Below are positions 1 to 14,293 of a DNA stretch of 64,000 nt, piece after piece. The notes beneath the pieces are model-generated. The model ran no database searches. It was not told the origin of the DNA and saw only the letters and a program-made list of their open reading frames with translations. The translations under genes and the position numbers were made by a program. The stretch spans positions 253,126 to 317,125 of the forward strand of contig JAQGDQ010000069.1 of assembly GCA_030141605.1 (NCBI GenBank). The letters are read 5' to 3'. How positions within the stretch are numbered: position 1 is the first letter of the stretch; each line of letters starts with the position of its first letter. The DNA comes from Tubiluchus corallicola (Eukaryota; Priapulida; Priapulimorpha; Priapulimorphida; Tubiluchidae).

Positions 1-1176
1 ACCATATTACATCAAAAAGGACAAATTGTCAGAGTTATGCAAAAAATAGAGTGAGTAATTTTATTTTCTGTTTAAAGTGGACAAAATCAAAAGATTACTA
101 CTGATTGGGAGTAATGGGTTATCACGTTTTACTGGGTTACCCAGATCAACACGGACATATTCCAGGCTTCTGGCAGTGACGAGATGAAGTCGCAACGAAA
201 CTTTCCGCCGACATTAAGAGTTTCAACACATATCTGGTTAGCCCGAGGAGGAAGGAAATACAGATCGCTTATCTTGCAGTTATGAGGCATGTCTTGAACT
301 CGTAACAATACTAATGAGTCACCAGGATCACACTCCTTCATCATCAGTTTGTGTACTTTTCAGTTAATAAATACATGTGCTTAATAACTCTTCTGAGTAA
401 ATCTGCGAGTGATCCCATTTCTATAAATATTTTTCAATCTGTGTATGTACGTGTTTGAAATAAATGAAAAGCCAGAAAATTGTTACTTAACAGGCATCAT
501 GACGAATCAAATTTTGCAACATTTACTCTTCGTAAAAATAAAATACATCGATATACCCTATACAAAAATAATGTACAATGCGTTACTTGGCAATATTCGA
601 TTACGTCATAGAAGTTATATCACTGTAAACATAATATTAATTCGTGACGTCAGTGAAAGTCATTCAGTAGGATTGGTGGTGTGTCTAAGCCCTGCAGTAG
701 CGTTTATTTGACTGGAATTTGACCCTAAAAGGTGCGCCACATTTAATTTGTTATGTCAAGCTGATTATGCATTACGTAACTAGACATACGTAATATTCAT
801 GTATTATAACTCCCTGCTACTAGAGTCTGCCTAATAACAGTAATTCAAGAATCAACGGCTCCTCTTTTAATATAGGGTCAAATCCTTACTGGGACAGGAT
901 AATATTTTAAGACTAAGAAGTCTGAATCCGCGCCATATGAATTAATGAACTGAACAAACAGGTAGTTCCGACTTCCTACTTTGTTCCTGAATACGGTACT
1001 TATTAAATATACCTAGCTGGCTAACCATTATTCAAGAAACTTTTTACAGCCGAGTCGAACAACTTTGTGAAACCGGCTATGAGCTACATTGCTAGCCTGT
1101 AATGCATTTTTGCCTAATTAACTTTAACAAGTTTCTCTAGGTCTTCAAACTTTTTCAAGAACGCACGTTTTCCTCA
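1..1176. other. Upstream non-coding stretch
   Basis: No protein family, long coherent ORF or RNA gene was recognised here. The bases just before the next gene (about 1165-1177, a pyrimidine-rich run ending in cag) look like a 3' splice site, so a leader intron of the LRRC14-like gene may end at 1177, six bases before its ATG. Confidence 0.5.
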
Positions 1177-1182
1177 GGTTCG

Positions 1183-2631
1183 ATGGCTTCATCATCAACT
1201 TCGATTGCTGACGCGGTATTGCAGCTCATCAAACCAACCATGCCATCTTTAATCAGTCTTTGCTCAAGTTGTCTGGTCGCAAACCACTCGATTTTTGGTC
1301 TTGTGATAAGAAATACAGATATCTTACCTGCAGCAGTCTACACACCCTTAATGAGAGCTGCTTTTCAGAAACGAGACAATTACATTGCACGAAAACTATT
1401 TTCGGCATGGCCAGAAGCCACTTTCTGTCTCCGTGACGTCATACCCGCAGCAGCAGAACATGAGCAGTCTGAGCTGGAGTCTTGGTTGCCCCCTTGCCAG
1501 CATCGTTGTCGAGAATACTTAGACAATGTGAGGAGCTGCTTTATGTCAATCGTGAAAAGTTTTAGGAAAGCTCTTCTACAGGGAGAATTGTCTCGCGAAC
1601 TGAGGTATTTGGATATAACTGGGCAGTATGTGGGAGATCAAATACTGGATGACATTGCCCGCTACATAGACAAAGTTAGTGTTTTAGCAAAACGTTATGG
1701 CCATCCCGTTAAATGTCTACACATCAATTTAGATTTATCAATATGTCGAGTGAGAAAACAAGAGTATCTGATAAGGACTCTGATGCATTGTCGTTTATCC
1801 TCTGAAGTTAGTCTGCTCATTCGTAAATTCAAGGCCACGTCTTTGTCTGCAGAGGCAATAATTAGCTTTTTGGCACCATTAGATATGTCACGAATTACCA
1901 GCTTAACCCTGAGACGTTGTGAGTTAGATGTAAACAAGCTGAAAAAGCCATTGCATATGCTTTCAGAGCTGAGGTCCTTAGATTTATCCTTCAATGACAT
2001 AGGTGCATTTGATGATGATAGTAATGCGACAACACAGCTTATTGAGCTTAGGGAATTCATATGTTCGTTCCAAAAGCTTAGCTCACTAGATTTGAGTAGA
2101 AATTTTTTAAAAGGACAACTCGAGACAATAATTTGCAGAGTTCCTCAAAATTTGATGCACCTAAACTTGTCCAGTACAAAGATAAATTGGCGCGATATTA
2201 TTAGCTTGTGCCAGTTGGTACGTGGAAAGGCATTCAAACACCTGGCTTTAAATGATAATAATCTTTCTCATAATACTAGAGAAGTAAAAAGTATCATTAA
2301 TGAGTTGAAGGAATCACTTGATGTTATTGAATTAAGTAACACAAAACTTGAATCTTCATCATGCTTATGTGAAACGTTGAAAGCGACAGAAAATTTAAAA
2401 CTCTTAGATTTATCTGATAATTATTCGAGTGAGAATAGCGATTCGCGAACCACGATGTTCCATGAACTGCTTGAAGCAAAAGCTATAAAAGAGGTGCTAA
2501 AAGAACGTCAAGAATTACAAGTAGTGAAGATCTCTGGACCTGCTCCTCACAACTCTAGGTGGTATCCCTATCCCAGAAAAATCTGTAGATGGTGGCATGG
2601 ACTTAGGCATACCTGCTATTATAGTTGCTGA
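1183..2631 (+). CDS. LRRC14: LRRC14/PRAME-type leucine-rich repeat protein, single coding exon
   Basis: A 482-residue open frame, close to the length of vertebrate LRRC14 (about 490). The N-terminal part has the family signature in which a block like LMRAAF (56-61) precedes KLFSAWP (71-77), followed by a long helical region. Leucine-rich repeats follow from about residue 238: LTLRRCELD (241), LRSLDLSFNDIG (263), LSSLDLSRN (299), LMHLNLSS (324), FKHLALNDNN (351), LDVIELSN (379) and LKLLDLSDN (405). Mammalian LRRC14 is reported to bind the IKK complex and dampen NF-kB signalling; that role is inferred here from family only. The coding region has no intron, though a leader intron may end at 1177. 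The last 28 residues (about 455-482) are rich in Trp, Arg and Cys and look wrong, while the +1 frame from about 2550 reads a smoother tail ending in GIPAIIVADFEV and a stop near 2638. A one-base indel is suspected near 2521-2550. Confidence 0.8.
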   Translation: MASSSTSIADAVLQLIKPTMPSLISLCSSCLVANHSIFGLVIRNTDILPAAVYTPLMRAAFQKRDNYIARKLFSAWPEATFCLRDVIPAAAEHEQSELESWLPPCQHRCREYLDNVRSCFMSIVKSFRKALLQGELSRELRYLDITGQYVGDQILDDIARYIDKVSVLAKRYGHPVKCLHINLDLSICRVRKQEYLIRTLMHCRLSSEVSLLIRKFKATSLSAEAIISFLAPLDMSRITSLTLRRCELDVNKLKKPLHMLSELRSLDLSFNDIGAFDDDSNATTQLIELREFICSFQKLSSLDLSRNFLKGQLETIICRVPQNLMHLNLSSTKINWRDIISLCQLVRGKAFKHLALNDNNLSHNTREVKSIINELKESLDVIELSNTKLESSSCLCETLKATENLKLLDLSDNYSSENSDSRTTMFHELLEAKAIKEVLKERQELQVVKISGPAPHNSRWYPYPRKICRWWHGLRHTCYYSC

Positions 2632-2698
2632 TTTTGAAGTATAAAAGTTAATTCTTTGCTCAAACTCAAAGCTGATCAGTTGATGTTGTTTGAACCCG

Positions 2699-2704
2699 AA
2701 TAAA
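2699..2704 (+). promoter_or_regulatory. Poly(A) signal of the LRRC14-like gene
   Basis: A canonical AATAAA lies 68 bases after the annotated stop codon, in the right place for cleavage of the LRRC14-like transcript. No other AATAAA occurs between the stop and this site. Confidence 0.55.
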
Positions 2705-3868
2705 GTGTTGCATTGTTTTCCTGAAAAAATTAGATATTGATAACATTTGAATCACCAGTTCAACACCTAATTGCCAAGAATCGAGTGTTATGCAGGCTTA
2801 AAATTAGAATCAATTCACTGTTTTATTTAGGCTATACATAATAACAGTGTCATTCTGGGGTCTTAAAGAAACATCACATTTGTCGGTTTTGGAAATGAAT
2901 GCAAGCAAAAGGCAACCTGGTGACCGCATAGTGACTTAGACTTTGTTTCGTGTCTTTACCTTGCAGTAGGAATTATCTTTGCAAATAAGACGGTCGATTT
3001 TAAGAATGTGTGTGAAAAAAATTAAGAGCTGGTGTCAAGTAAGACCTAAAAATTTATACTTGCTTATAGTAACCATGGTGTTATGACAATTGGCAAAAAA
3101 CAATCATAATAATAACAATAAGACAGCAGCAGCAGCAGCAAAATAACAGCAATAGTATAAACTTAAGTAAATTATAAGTACACATAGTTTGAAAATATCT
3201 TTATTATTATTCACATAATGCGATAGTAACAAATTTAAAAAATTATTTAATATTTCGCATCTTACCAAAATAATGTGATATCAACAAAAATTGATTTTGC
3301 ATCAGTTAACGTCATCATGTCACCGACTTACCATTGTCGAAACATCTTGGTTTTCTTAACGCCTGCGAAAGTATGGCACATTAGGCAGCCTTGAAATCAA
3401 GTTGAGCCTCTGGCTTAACAGCGACTAGAAAATTAAGAAAGATTTTGCATACTGCAAATATGGAGATCCGTTTCTGACGTAAACAGAAAGTGGATTTTTT
3501 GTATAAAATAACTTTGAAAACAGCTTTAATCTTTCACCTGAACACAGACCTGATTAACATGTTTTGGCAATATAATTTCGAGGCTTCTTTAGTCGCGTAA
3601 TGAGCACGCGCAAATTCCAACATGGGAGAATCAAGTGACCTAGCGCCATATCACAGTTGATGTTATTGATAGTAATTAATATGATTTCGTAACTACGTAC
3701 TTTTCTTAGATAGCAAGAGGCATCCGCGCAGCGACAGGAAAAAGCCCTAACGCTGGATAATAACAAATTTGGTTGGAGAACATTTAAAGTTACTTTTGCA
3801 GTGCGTTCGTGTTTTTAAACAGTTCATTGCTACGTGGTACAGTACATGTTCAGATACAAATACTATAA
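2705..3868. other. Intergenic spacer between LRRC14-like and IRE1
   Basis: No gene was recognised. A short CAG/GCA run lies at 3124-3140. A pyrimidine-rich stretch ending in cag at 3799-3801 could be the acceptor of a leader intron for IRE1, which would place the IRE1 promoter within this spacer. Confidence 0.5.
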
Positions 3869-6637
<2,769 letters not shown>

Positions 6638-8300
6638 TCTTTTTATTTTCTGCTTGAAAAGCAAAGATAGTTCATTTTTGCATAAAACAATTTGAATTGA
6701 ATAATATTGTTATAGTTTATACTGAAAAGAAAAGTATTTTCAAAACGATAGTATAATGTGTCTGTAAATATGAGGATTTTATGGGTATTTATTATTTGCA
6801 TTCTGGATATCCTGACTTTTTTAATGCCTGCTTTACTGACACGACATAAAGTAATATCTTTGGGATACAGCTGTATGTTAGCCTTTTAGTTGTATGTAAT
6901 TGTGATCAGCGTAGTGTGCCTTACAATGTTTGCAGGGAAAATTCTTAAACAGTGAAGTTTGCATTGGTCATAAATTTTCTTAACATTAATAATAATAAAA
7001 ATAGTATGTTTTTTATTAAGACAGGTCAAAATTATTGTGTTTTTTTTGTAATTTTAAGTAATTTTGAAATTTGTAAGCATCATGAATTGCTTCATGAGGC
7101 TATTGTTTGTGTAAGGATGTGTGAATTATATTTCTAGATTCTAAATTTACCGGGAGCACTTTTTTGCTTTGGTTCTAATTATCAGCATGGTCATATGTCT
7201 TTAAATATTATGGGTATTGGGTACATATACCTACTTGCTTTAAGTTCATATAATTATTGTAGATCTCAGTATCGGACTTTTTTAAAAGTTGTCATAGTTA
7301 CAGTAATGTTCTGATAAAGTAGGTAAGACAATTTGTGGTAAACTGTTTAATCAAGTGCAAAATTAAAGCATCGTGTCTGTACTGATCTTGAGTTATTAAT
7401 TATTCTAGTCAATATTTGAGAAGCAACCAATGAAAATTGTTTTTACATTATTTTCTAATCTCTATTAAATGTCTGTAGCTAGAATTTAGAATTTAGAATT
7501 GAGGCATAATTTGCAAAAAAAGGTATAATTATTAATTTTATGCATGTAGCTCATTTACTGTTGCAGTATGGTTTTTATACATATGGTGGTATGTAGTTAT
7601 TATAATATCATTTAGTAGTGATAGGTGAACTATTGTAAGCTAATCTGGCATAGCAGTGATGTTAACTTGAAGTGCATAATTAATTTATGTTAATTATATA
7701 TGTATGTTATTGTTCATATCATTTTTGTATCGAGGGAGTGGTAGTGGTTTGCATATCATTAATCAAAGGAGGTTTTCTAATAGTGTGATAAAAATGAATT
7801 TATAAATACTTGTGCTATTTCTTTTTTTATAAATTGCCATAAAAACCACTGATACTGAAGGAAAGACGCTACAGTTAAAAGTGAAAATATGTATACTAGT
7901 ACAGAAAAATAGAGGTTGGAAAAATTTGCTAGGAAAAATTTGTTGATTTCCTTCTTGAAGCGAGGTTGTCATTAAGTGGAAAATGTTTTTCCAAGACATT
8001 CCACAGATAAGATGCAAAATTGGAACTGCTGTTCCATAATTACGTAGAAATGTGAGGAGAAGTATTAGTATTGATACTAGTATTAGATGTATTAGTATTA
8101 CACATATTATACTTAGGAGCATTATGGGTACTTTGAGTAAATTGTTGAGAAACTTCAGTGGTTGTTTCATGCAGCAATGGATGTTTGATGAGCAAAAGAC
8201 TGCAGGGTTGATGCGTAAACCGATCAGATTGACAAAATGACTGTCACTTCAGTTAAGGTAACAGGTAGAGCACCAGCATAGATTTGGTTGAAATTGGAGA
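6638..8300. other. IRE1 3' region and AT-rich intergenic DNA
   Basis: No gene was recognised. The first several hundred bases probably include the IRE1 3' UTR, but no canonical AATAAA was found close to the stop. Open frames in this stretch are short and compositionally low-complexity. Confidence 0.5.
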
Positions 8301-8557
8301 TTACTTGGTAGGCATGAGCATTCTCTACCAGAAAGCGAATTCAAATCGAATGTGTGACTTCGGATTTGATTTGAACCAAATTTGAACATTTCAAATTCGA
8401 ATTGATTAGGATTTTACTTGATTTTGTTCTACAGTAAAACAGTTAATTTGTGCATTACAGCTAAATTCTATCAATTTCAAACATTTTAATGATAAGGAAC
8501 GTATGTAGTTAAATTATTCGAATCTATAATTTCGTTTGCTCACCTCCTATTACTTGG
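8301..8557. mobile_element. hAT-like MITE with 8-bp target-site duplication (copy A)
   Basis: A 241-bp non-coding element at 8309-8549. It begins TAGGCATGAGCATTC and ends with the inverted form of TAGGAGGTGAGCAAAC, so both ends share a TAGG..TGAGCA terminal motif. It is flanked by an exact 8-bp direct repeat TTACTTGG (8301-8308 and 8550-8557), the duplication size expected of hAT transposition. The interior is AT-rich and made of AATTCGAA-like words. A diverged second copy in the opposite orientation lies at about 30011-30340 inside an optineurin intron. Confidence 0.85.
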
Positions 8558-9299
8558 TTGGAAAAGAGCGAATGTAGTGATAAGATCAAGAGTTTATTCA
8601 TTTCAAGAGTTATATTAAAATAGATCATAATGAGCTATATAATAGCTCATTATATAATAATAATGAGTAATAATACAAATAATTTGAGCATGGTCAAGGC
8701 TTCTCTATCTTTTGATTGCTTTGGCTATTTCTATTTCTATAAGACGCTGTTGCCAAAGATTAGAACATGAATCGACAAATTAGACACAAAGACACAAATA
8801 GTACCCAAAAACAAAGTTTAACAAACATAAGGATGATCACGAAAAGATGGAATACCCAAGTGTATTACGGAATACGAGCTGCCCATTCAATGAGAGTTAC
8901 AAGAAGAAGATAATTATTACTGTAATTCTGTTACTGTTGTCGTCTAATATTAATTTGGCTTATAGGTGTTTGTAGGTGATAAGCATGATGATTATTAAAA
9001 AATTAGATTTTATTCTAAATTGTTGCATTCTAAATATGCGTCCTAAAACATAGCACATTGTACTTGTTAACTATAAAGACCCCTGTCCGCTGCTGCTACC
9101 CTGCCTGCCCATGATGTTGTTTTGCTGAACTCTTTGGCATTATGTCTGTATGCACCATCAGTAGCTCACCTCTTCTTTTGGGGTTGTTATTGGTTCAAAA
9201 GCTTCGCATCATGCTATGGGAAGAGGAGATTACTGAGGAAATCTTAGCACCTGTCGAATCTAATACAGTCTCCTTGGATTTGATATTTAATAGCGTCTT
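8558..9299. other. Intergenic DNA
   Basis: No gene was recognised. A short near-palindrome around aatgagctatataatagctcatt occurs near 8630-8655. The rest is AT-rich and without long frames. Confidence 0.4.
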
Positions 9300-9302
9300 G
9301 TA

Positions 9303-9608
9303 ATGCCCTTATTAGAAGAACGCATATATTTAAAAAAATGTTTGTCATATCTATGGCTTGGATCAAAAGCGAATTGTAAAAATAAGTTTAAAGGAGATAT
9401 CAAATGCTCATTATGTGGAAACAGTGAAGACACTACAAAACATTTATTAACATGTGAAAAACTGAATGAAAGAATGAGTGCAAGTAATATTGCAATGATA
9501 ATTTATATTGATAATACAGATAAACTGAAGGGAGTAAATGTCAGAATTTACCAAGCCTTAAAAGTAGGAAAGTTGTTGGGAGCTGATTTTAAGAATTTTA
9601 AGATATAA
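9303..9608 (+). pseudogene. Non-LTR retrotransposon ORF2 C-terminal remnant
   Basis: A 101-codon open stretch contains CSLCGNSEDTTKHLLTC, a CxxC...H...C zinc-binding module typical of the region downstream of reverse transcriptase in some non-LTR elements. No reverse-transcriptase core lies nearby, so this is a 5'-truncated fragment. A similar module occurs about 1.7 kb downstream, suggesting two insertions of related elements. The assignment rests on the zinc motif only. Confidence 0.5.
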
Positions 9609-10649
9609 AAAAGAAGATAGTATTACAAAACTAAATTAGGCTTGTAGTTAGAGATAAGTGCCTTCCAGACTGGAAGCGAGGCCGATGTGAAACAGCTGAA
9701 ACCGCTAAATAAAGCTTTCTAAAATTCAGAAGGATATGTCACAAAAACTTATCACAGGAGGTGTGAACTAGTTATTGGGGCACGCTAATAGAAATAGATG
9801 TGTGACCAATTGAGCAATTTCAATTTTTTTTTCATTTTCAATTTATTGCTCAAATGCATAATTATAATGTACATTGGCAAAACACAATACAGTACATGCG
9901 TGTCAAATAGTGCATTCATATAAAGTGAATTCATAAAAGCTTTGTGCAAACGGTCATTTTCAGTGTTAGTAGTAACAATAATTAACATTTTTGGCATAAT
10001 TTGTATTACATAGATAAGTTAGCTAACTAATTAAATAGAATTACACTGATACAAAATCATAGTTAAAAGTTGTATTTTTCAGCAATGAAAGAAAAGGAAA
10101 AAATGTCTTGAGTAGTATTTGTTTCAGCTATTTGAATAAAAGTTTATAAAAAAAAATAATAATGAATGAGTTATAAATGATCAAAGTTTGCTACCATAAT
10201 GCTGATTTTTTTCTTCTGTGGAGATCGGAGAAGTTGTTGCCGACTTAAGTTTCTTGAACTGATGTGGACTACAATCCAAACTTATGAATACGTGAAGTAC
10301 AAAGCCTGTAAAAATATAATAAAAAAACAATTAATAAACTATATATAATTCTACAGACGTGTTTAAACTTTCTTAACTTCTAAGCATTTGAATACTTCAG
10401 AGATTTTAATTCAATTAAATTCAGTTTATTTGCTCAAATATGTGAGAAAAAACAATATTGGAAAATGGGCTATGATTTATTATAACTATTACACAAAGTA
10501 CTTTCAATATTTTAACACATGACAAAAAAATTTAATTAATAATTAATTAAGACTAATTATATTAAAAGCTTACAGATATTTTACATTAGACAAAATAATA
10601 TTATGTTCAACCAGCATTCCTCATTATTAATATATATGAGGTGAATATA

Positions 10650-11286
10650 TTAGAGAACAGAGAAGAGACTGATGTTTTTACATAACCTAATAAATTCAAG
10701 GGAGTCCAAAGATGTGCGAAAGATGATGCAAAGTATGTGGAGCAAAGAAATAGAAGGAAGGTGGACAGAAGACGTTAGAAGTATTAGTGAGAAATATGAT
10801 ACACTTTGGGCATATAAAGACTCTTAAAAAGTCAGCCTGGAAGAAACATTTAAAAGAAAACATAAGAAAATTTATTAAAGTTACTGCACATTACCAGATA
10901 TACTCAGAAACTAAGTTAAGGTTCTTAACTTATGAGCATGATAAATGATCAGTATATAACTGAGTTAACACCAGAACAGGCAAAAAGGGTTTTAGAGATA
11001 AAGCTTAATATGCTACCACTAAAATGTAATTATAGAAGCAAGTTTACAGGAGAGCTATGGTGCCCAAGAAGAAGATACGACAGAGCATGTATTCAAATGT
11101 ACAGTGATAAGAAATGTGTTACCAACTAAAGAAGTAAATTTCCAAAATGTGATTGAGTCAGAAGATCCACAAACAGCAAAGCTGTTAGTGCAATTTATTC
11201 AAATAGCAATAGAAACAAGAAAAAGAAGACGTGTCGTGCTGGGGAAATTTAGCCGAAATAATAGTAGTCATAAACATCAAGGTTGA
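10650..11286 (+). pseudogene. Non-LTR retrotransposon ORF2 remnant, frameshifted
   Basis: Reading across several frameshifts on + gives a protein-like trail: SKDVRKMMQSMWSKEIEGRW (about 10705-10765), then a WKKHLKENIRKFIK-like stretch, then LTPEQAKRVLEIKLNMLPLK (about 10965-11020), then GEEDTTEHVFKC (about 11060-11095). This order matches the tail of a non-LTR polyprotein ending in a zinc knuckle. Stops and frame changes show it is dead. It may be the same family as the fragment at 9303-9608. Confidence 0.55.
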
Positions 11287-11613
11287 TGACGTTACTTGTG
11301 TCTTGCACAGTGACATTCATTTGTGCCTATCTAACCAGTTAGAGTGGACACCGAGGACATAACGAAACAACGAAACAGTGATAAGATTTCTGGTGTTGCA
11401 CTTCGTTGGCTGACGGAAATTTGCGAACGGAAATTGATTAAAGTTCATGTTCGTTGTGTCTCTTTCGCGATTCTGCAAATATGATTTGATGAGTAAGTGA
11501 TTTTTGGTGACTTACAGCTTAATTACTTTTTGCGTCACAGTTACTTAGATAATTAGTTTCAGGTAGGCTATAATGGATAGTAAATATATAAGATTACTGA
11601 CTGTACCTTAGAC

Positions 11614-12700
11614 ATAGACATAGAACATTTATTTTCTCCAATTTGTTTGACATGACAAGTTTTTTAAATATTACTTAATTATAGTCGTGGAGCAGGGCAG
11701 GGAAGGACCATAGGGTCATCTCGTCTCCTTCCCTGTCTTATAATTAAATTAGTATATTAAAAATAAATGTCGAACCTTACCGTAAATCCACAGGGCGAAT
11801 CGTATATGTAGGTTTTTTGCCCATAGGAATTTTCTCTCTGGTTATTCTTGTATTGATCGTTTTATCTCAAGTTTTCTCTCTAGCATCTTATATTTTCGTT
11901 TTCTTCAAAAGTTTAAGATGGCATCTCTAAGATAGAAAAGTTCTGATTTTTAACACGCATTGCCGGTAGGTGTGCAACAGATATAGAAAACGAATGATGG
12001 GAAACGAAAGCCTTGAGAATTTATTTGAAGCTGCCCCCATCACATTTGTAACATCCCACTTGTGATGTAAGCCTTACTATTTGTTACTTAATGTTAATCT
12101 CCGCCCAATCTGCGTTTTCCCTGTTGGAGTCAGCTGTAGCATTACCATTTCAAGCTGATAAGTCTACTGCTGTAAAACTTACTGTGCTGTTTTAATAAAA
12201 TAGTCTGTTTTCAAAAATAATTACAGTTACTGTGATCAGTTTGAGTGATCTTGTGCTCGCGTCACTCTAAGAAATCATTAAAACCCTATGCGAGACAATT
12301 TTTACATGTGATAGACACTCTGTTTTTCCTGATGTCAATTGCGGTGGTGTGGCTATTATTCTCAAGTCATGTCTGTTTCCTGTACTAATTCCTTTGTCTG
12401 TCACAGCTGAAACTGTTGCTGTTGAACTAAAAATTTCTTCACGAGAAATCTGCATCTCGGCTTTGTAATCTTGTATCCTGCTCCACATGGATTAACTGAA
12501 AAATATTTTCTGCTATCGATTCTTGCAAGGTTGTTGCATATACGATACAGCATAATTTGGCCGCCTCTTTTTCTTCTGAAACATAGGGATGGTAAACTCA
12601 ATCTCTGTCTTCTCTCAACATATGGTAGATGTTTGATTGGTGGTACTAACTTGGTGACTTTCCTTTGAATAGGTTTTACCTTACGTACTGCTTGAAGTTT
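11614..12700 (-). pseudogene. CR1/L2-like LINE 3' remnant
   Basis: On the minus strand, 12680 down to about 12270 encodes a block with IQRKVTKLVPPIKHLPYVER and LPSLCFRRKRGGQIMLYRIC, matching the post-RT region of CR1/L2/jockey-type LINEs (the usual form is HLPYEERL...LEYRRxRGDMIxxYKI). Downstream on the same strand (about 11680-11745) a likely 3' UTR hairpin pairs GGGAAGGA with TCCTTCCC. The element seems to end at about 11614 in an AATAAATGTTCTATGTCTATG tail. Reverse transcriptase and endonuclease parts are missing. Confidence 0.65.
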
Positions 12701-12913
12701 GGATGGATGAAAGAATTTATCAAATTTAATATTTTCTGAAGTCTGATTTATTCTTTTTATGTGACTTTTCATTATTGCTACTTTTTCAATGTTAATACAT
12801 AAATATATAGCCGAACACCATGTCATGCTTATCGTTCTACGACACTGCAAGTTTAGCAATGCTATGCAGCTGATGACAATCAGTGGAGATTGGGCAAGAT
12901 GATTGTCTTGCAC

Positions 12914-14293
12914 TTTATCGTGTAGTTAGTGCTGAGAAATTACCCACTCAGTGCATTCTGGACGATTGAGGAGACCTCTATGGTGTCTGTTTACTCACTT
13001 TACTGTGTTTAGTTAATAACATTCTGCATGCATTGTAGCAGTACTAACTTGTTGTTAAAATGATTAAGTCGCCATTTTCCTATTTGTGCTTTGAATTTTC
13101 AATTCTACTTGCTAGGTGCTTGACTGTTGTAAGTGGGTCAGCACTGATCAAGCTATTTTGCCATTTAATGTGCATCATTGGCGATTGCTGTTTGTTTATT
13201 GCAAAATTCGGGACAAATATTATCCTGTAACCATGTCATGTGGGATATACTCCCGATTTTTGTAAAAGTCCTGCAAAATACATGACACATGGCAGCTGGT
13301 AAGCCTGTTAATTAACATCTTGTGGCTTTAGATTTCCGCTGTTAAAATAAAAGCTAAATATTAAGTTAACATAGATATTAGACAACATAACAAGACATCA
13401 CTGTAACTGTACCGATGAGCATTGATAATGATAGTGATGTTAAAGCTAAATAGCAGTTAGTAATGTACCAATATGTAAACCTAACACCTGACTGTATCGT
13501 AAAATAACAGAAGAATCAAAATAGTCAACTAAACAAATGTCCTTATGCAAAACAGACTAGCTGACACAGATTACATGAACAATTAGTGAAGAACAGGTAA
13601 GCGATACTAGTTAAACTTATAAAAGTAACAACAAGGCCTAATACCAAATTACAGAATTATTGAGGATTAGAAGCTAAGAGGCTTACTAAGTGAACTCAAA
13701 GAGAAGTAGTAAACTAGAATTTTGGGAAGCTCAACCCTGCCAGCCCATTCGGGTTATCGTAAGGATGCACGAAAGTGATGAGAAATATTTTAAGAATTTT
13801 AACGCGTGGCATGCAGTTAGTGATTGTCGCTCAAAGGTCGCTCCCACGCCGCAACGCATGTAACAAAAACTAATTACACCATATGTGCATGTTGCATGGT
13901 AAATGCAACTGTATTGTTAAAGCTCATATTTGTAATGAAAATTAGACATTGGTGTTGTTGGCTATAAGTATTTAATAGGAATTTTTAAACTTTGCACTTA
14001 AATTTAATACATCCATTGTGGAAAATGATGTTATTGTTCTAGGTACAATTGCAAAATATTTACAAGTTAAGGTCCTTTTCCATTAAAATTGTTGCTGAAA
14101 GTTACGTAACTAGTAATAATGACGAGAAGATATAGACTTAGAATAATGAGTTAGAATTCTGCTTGTTTACAACAACTGCAGCTGCACTTTATGTAAGTTT
14201 AAAATAACATCGCTATATAAGATTAATAATGTGTTTTTATTAATTTTAGATCACTTAAACATTTTTGCTAAGTTGACTTACTGTGCACTAACC
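12914..14293. other. Intergenic DNA upstream of NAPE-PLD
   Basis: No gene was recognised. The NAPE-PLD promoter should lie here. An acceptor-like sequence (tttattaattttag, ending about 14250) suggests that a leader intron ends shortly before the NAPE-PLD start codon. Confidence 0.45.

Noticed and set aside
1695-2060. 121-codon minus frame
   Set aside because: It is the antisense shadow of the LRRC14-like gene.
12401-12913. 170-codon minus frame as a host gene
   Set aside because: Its recognisable part matches the tail of a CR1/L2-like LINE, and the rest is flanking DNA without motifs.
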